Origin: an uncultured Campylobacter sp. | GTDB taxonomy: Bacteria; Campylobacterota; Campylobacteria; Campylobacterales; Campylobacteraceae | Direction: 5' to 3' | Length of the DNA: 8,167 nucleotides | Assembly (NCBI RefSeq): GCF_938045535.1 | Contig: NZ_CALIMQ010000248.1 | Location: 1-8,167, forward strand | Part shown: positions 6,311 to 8,167 of the stretch, in pieces | Layout: every line of letters begins with the position of its first letter | Position numbering within the stretch: the first letter of the stretch is position 1 | Position numbers and translations under genes: made by a program | Notes under the pieces: generated by a model | Seen by the model: the letters and a program-made list of their open reading frames with translations, nothing else | Told to the model about the DNA's origin: nothing | Databases searched by the model: none

Positions 6311-6350
6311 CGAGTAAATTTGACGACTAGCCAAAGCTCAAATTTACCCG
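6311..6350. terminator. long inverted repeat downstream of uraA
   Basis: GTAAATTTGA (6314-6323) is the exact reverse complement of TCAAATTTAC (6338-6347), with a 14-base loop; CG/CG pairs beyond one mismatch extend the stem to 6311-6350. It lies about 40 bases after the uraA stop on the minus strand and before the DKNYY-like gene. It may end the uraA transcript, although there is no T-run in either direction. Confidence 0.4.
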
Positions 6351-6389
6351 CAATTACGCGAAACTACGCAAGCTCCGCGCAAATTTAAC

Positions 6390-7610
6390 TTAATACCCGT
6401 CAAAATGCTTGGTCTTTGGCAGTACCAAATTTAGCGTAATACCGATAAGCGCGCCAAGCCCCACGCCGCTAAAGCTCATCGCGCCAAAGTCCAGCACCAT
6501 GCCGCCGATCGCGCAGACGAAGATGAGCGCGACGATGATCATATTGCGCGGCTCAGCTAGGTCCACGCCGTTTTTTATGAGCGTCTCCATGCCCACGCTA
6601 GCGATGATACCGAAAAGCAGCAACATAATGCCGCCGATGACGGGAGCGGGGATCGTGGAGAGCGCGGCGCCGAGCTTACCCACGAAGGCTAGCAGTATCG
6701 CTGTAAGCGCGGCAAAGGTCATGATGGCGGGATTGTAGGCCTTCGTGATGCTGACCGCGCCCGTGACCTCCGAGTAGGTAGTGTTCGGCGGTCCGCCAAA
6801 GCAGCCTGCTAGCGACGTCGCGAGTCCGTCGCCTAGCAGAGTGCTTTTAAGTCCGGGATTTTTGAGGAAATTTTCCTTCGTTACGTTGCTGATCGCGAGC
6901 ATATCGCCGATGTGCTCGATCGCGGGCGCGATAGCGATAGGCACCATGTAGATCACGGCTTCGAGCTTAAAAACCGGCGCGGTGAAATTTGGCAGCGCAA
7001 ACCACGGCGCGTTTAGAATCGGCGTAAAATCCACGATCCCGACAAACAGCGACGCGCAGTATCCAGCCGCGATGCCGCAAAGTATGGGCACTAGGCGCAG
7101 CATACCGCGGCCAAACATCATCACGACGATGACAGCCGAAAGCGAGATGAGCGCGATCGTAAGCGACTGGCCTTGCGTATAGAGCGCCTCCTTGCCCTTG
7201 CCCATGACCATATTTACGGCTGCTGGCGAGAGGATGAGACCTATCGTCATGATGACGGGGCCGACGACCACGGGTGGTAAAATTTTATGCAAAAACCCCT
7301 CGCCTTTTAGCCTAATAAGCAGGCTCAGAACCACGTAAAAAAGCCCCGCCGCGATCACTCCGCTCATCGTCGCGGCGATGCCCCACTCTTTCACGCCAAA
7401 GCTTAGCGGCGCGATAAACGCGAAGCTAGACGCGAGAAAGATCGGCGGAACGTGTTTGCGCGTGATGAGCTGAAACAGCAGCGTGCCGATGCCCGCGCCC
7501 AAAAGCGCCATGGCGGGGTTCAAGCCCGTCAGCAACGGTACCAGAACCATTGCGCCGAAAGCGACAAATAAAATCTGCGCCCCCGCCACCGCTTGTTTCA
7601 AATATTGCAT
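6390..7610 (-). CDS. uraA: uracil/xanthine permease, NCS2 family (UraA-like)
   Basis: Inner-membrane nucleobase:cation symporter, most likely importing uracil for salvage. The 406 residues are very hydrophobic, as expected for the 14-segment 7+7 fold, and slightly shorter than E. coli UraA (429). AIEHIGD (231-237) matches the substrate motif containing E241 in UraA (here E232); the second histidine of E. coli (H245) is D236 here, as in many homologues. GGPPNTTYSEVTG (272-284) contains the equivalent of E290 (here E281). The C-terminal GVGLGALIGITLNLVLPK is typical. Uracil versus xanthine cannot be settled from sequence alone. The gene is odd in origin: from about 7430 downwards it has Campylobacter features (CTAG, CTA AAT TTG codons), while the first ~35-60 codons (7430-7610) use TTG/CTG leucines and join a neisserial upstream region. 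A -35/-10 pair is visible upstream; the ribosome binding site is weak (AAAGAAAG). Confidence 0.93.
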   Translation of the reverse strand: MQYLKQAVAGAQILFVAFGAMVLVPLLTGLNPAMALLGAGIGTLLFQLITRKHVPPIFLASSFAFIAPLSFGVKEWGIAATMSGVIAAGLFYVVLSLLIRLKGEGFLHKILPPVVVGPVIMTIGLILSPAAVNMVMGKGKEALYTQGQSLTIALISLSAVIVVMMFGRGMLRLVPILCGIAAGYCASLFVGIVDFTPILNAPWFALPNFTAPVFKLEAVIYMVPIAIAPAIEHIGDMLAISNVTKENFLKNPGLKSTLLGDGLATSLAGCFGGPPNTTYSEVTGAVSITKAYNPAIMTFAALTAILLAFVGKLGAALSTIPAPVIGGIMLLLFGIIASVGMETLIKNGVDLAEPRNMIIVALIFVCAIGGMVLDFGAMSFSGVGLGALIGITLNLVLPKTKHFDGY

Positions 7611-7640
7611 GATGACACTTTCTTTACAAAAACACGGCAG

Positions 7641-7668
7641 ATTATAACGGTTGCCTGCCGCAAGGCAA
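7641..7668 (-). promoter_or_regulatory. uraA promoter, -35 and -10 boxes
   Basis: On the minus strand TTGCCT (7668-7663) and a perfect TATAAT (7646-7641) are separated by 16 bases. Transcription would start near 7634, giving a leader of about 24 bases. A defined -35 box is unlike the other promoters in this window and fits a neisserial origin. The -35 box is also one arm of a hairpin, TTGCCT/AGGCAA (7651-7668). Confidence 0.6.
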
Positions 7669-7705
7669 AATCCTTCTTCAAGCTGTGCCGCATTTTGATG
7701 CGATG

Positions 7706-7717
7706 AGGCCGTCTGAA
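7706..7717 (+). repeat. Neisseriaceae DNA uptake sequence (AG-DUS)
   Basis: AGGCCGTCTGAA is a perfect 12-mer of the AG-DUS dialect and contains the universal core GCCGTCTGAA. It sits inside the small hairpin TGAGG...CCTCA (7704-7724), a context often seen in Neisseria. ComP on neisserial type IV pili binds this sequence during transformation. It is not a Campylobacter element. Confidence 0.9.
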
Positions 7718-7734
7718 AACCTCAAACCCGACGC

Positions 7735-7740
7735 AAGGAG
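7735..7740 (+). promoter_or_regulatory. ribosome binding site of the CoA-binding protein gene
   Basis: AAGGAG lies 6 bases before ATG at 7747 and decides this start. Confidence 0.8.
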
Positions 7741-7746
7741 TCCGTC

Positions 7747-8167
7747 ATGCTGCCCCCGCATCCGCTGCATTCCCTGTTTGCCGCACGGCATATCGCCGTT
7801 ATCGGAGCCAGCCAGCGTTCCGAAACTTTAGGCGGCCGCGTGTTTGCCTCCATGCTGAACCACCCCTTTCAAGGGCGGCTGACGCCGGTGAATTTGCGCC
7901 ATCCGACGGTGGCCGGTTTGCAGGCCTATGCCCAAATCAGCCAGATTGACGACAAGCCTGATGCGGCGGTTGCAGTCTGCCATGTCTCCGCCCACCCCGG
8001 TATTGCCGCCGCCTGCATCCGCCTGCGCATCCCGTATTTATTGTGCATTGCGGACGACGGCGGTTACGACGGGGAATCGCTGGCACGTCTGCAGAAGGCT
8101 GCCGCTTCGGGCAGGACGCAGATTACCCTGTGCAGTGCCGACGGTTTCAACCTGCCCGCGCAAAATC
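7747..8167 (+). CDS. CoA-binding domain protein, acetate-CoA ligase/acetyltransferase type, partial
   Basis: Open from ATG to the window end, 140 codons, with the 3' part missing. The translation begins MLPPHPLHSLFAARHIAVIG and continues ASQRSETLGGRV, the Rossmann-type start of the CoA-binding domain of NDP-forming acyl-CoA synthetases and of Pat/Pka-type protein acetyltransferases (VIGAS at 18-22, GG at 29-30, then LTPVNLRHPTVAG at 45-57 where the family has its PVNP step). PDAAVAVCHV (71-80) and IRLRIPYLLC (91-100) fit the following strands. Whether the complete protein carries the ligase domains plus a GNAT domain, as in the bifunctional neisserial proteins, cannot be seen. Codon use (CTG, GCC, CCC, TTG) and the upstream uptake sequence are neisserial. 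The gene diverges from uraA, 136 bases apart. Confidence 0.8.
   Translation, partial: MLPPHPLHSLFAARHIAVIGASQRSETLGGRVFASMLNHPFQGRLTPVNLRHPTVAGLQAYAQISQIDDKPDAAVAVCHVSAHPGIAAACIRLRIPYLLCIADDGGYDGESLARLQKAAASGRTQITLCSADGFNLPAQN

Noticed and set aside
6982..7182. Plus-strand open frames inside uraA (also 6409-6738)
   Set aside because: Antisense to a clear membrane transporter gene; they are shadows of its hydrophobic codons.
1..8167. tRNA, rRNA, insertion sequences or integrase attachment sites
   Set aside because: I found no cloverleaf, rRNA segment, transposase or terminal inverted repeats; the change of origin near 7430-7610 has no mobile-element signature.

Overview
The window looks like chromosomal DNA of a moderately GC-rich Campylobacter (the group of oral species such as C. 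gracilis, C. rectus, C. curvus or C. concisus). The evidence is the style of the rpoD, leuB and leuD genes, TATAAT-type -10 boxes without clear -35 boxes, and the very frequent word AAATTT(A) in both coding and non-coding DNA. Species assignment is inference. The last ~730 bases are different: their codon use, the absence of CTAG and of AAATTTA, and a perfect 12-base Neisseriaceae DNA uptake sequence all point to Neisseria.

Layout. 1-727 (minus) is the first two thirds of leuB, preceded in the same operon by leuD (737-1219, minus); both serve leucine biosynthesis. A 406-base divergent intergenic region holds the leuD and rpoD promoters and an 18-base palindrome. rpoD (1626-3503, plus) encodes the complete housekeeping sigma factor. 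After 252 bases without a convincing gene comes a CRISPR array of 8 repeats and 7 spacers (3756-4241). It has no cas genes here. Repeat polarity and repeat decay both indicate that it is transcribed on the minus strand, from a leader that starts at 4242. 4242-4758 has no convincing gene but carries diverged short direct repeats and a GC-rich hairpin.

4759-6207 (minus) encodes a 482-residue membrane-anchored protein built of DKNYY-like repeats, function unknown. 6208-6389 is intergenic with a strong inverted repeat. 6390-7610 (minus) is a uracil/xanthine permease of the NCS2 family (uraA-like). Most of it is Campylobacter-like, but its first ~35-60 codons and its promoter look neisserial. The window closes with a neisserial uptake sequence and the start of a plus-strand acyl-CoA synthetase/acetyltransferase-type gene with a CoA-binding domain, cut by the window end.

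The genes do not form one functional system. The two points most worth following are the taxonomic switch inside the 5' end of uraA, either a natural Neisseria-Campylobacter recombination joint or an assembly chimera, and the CRISPR array, in which the three oldest repeats are 30 nt and the five younger ones 29 nt, recording the growth history of the array.
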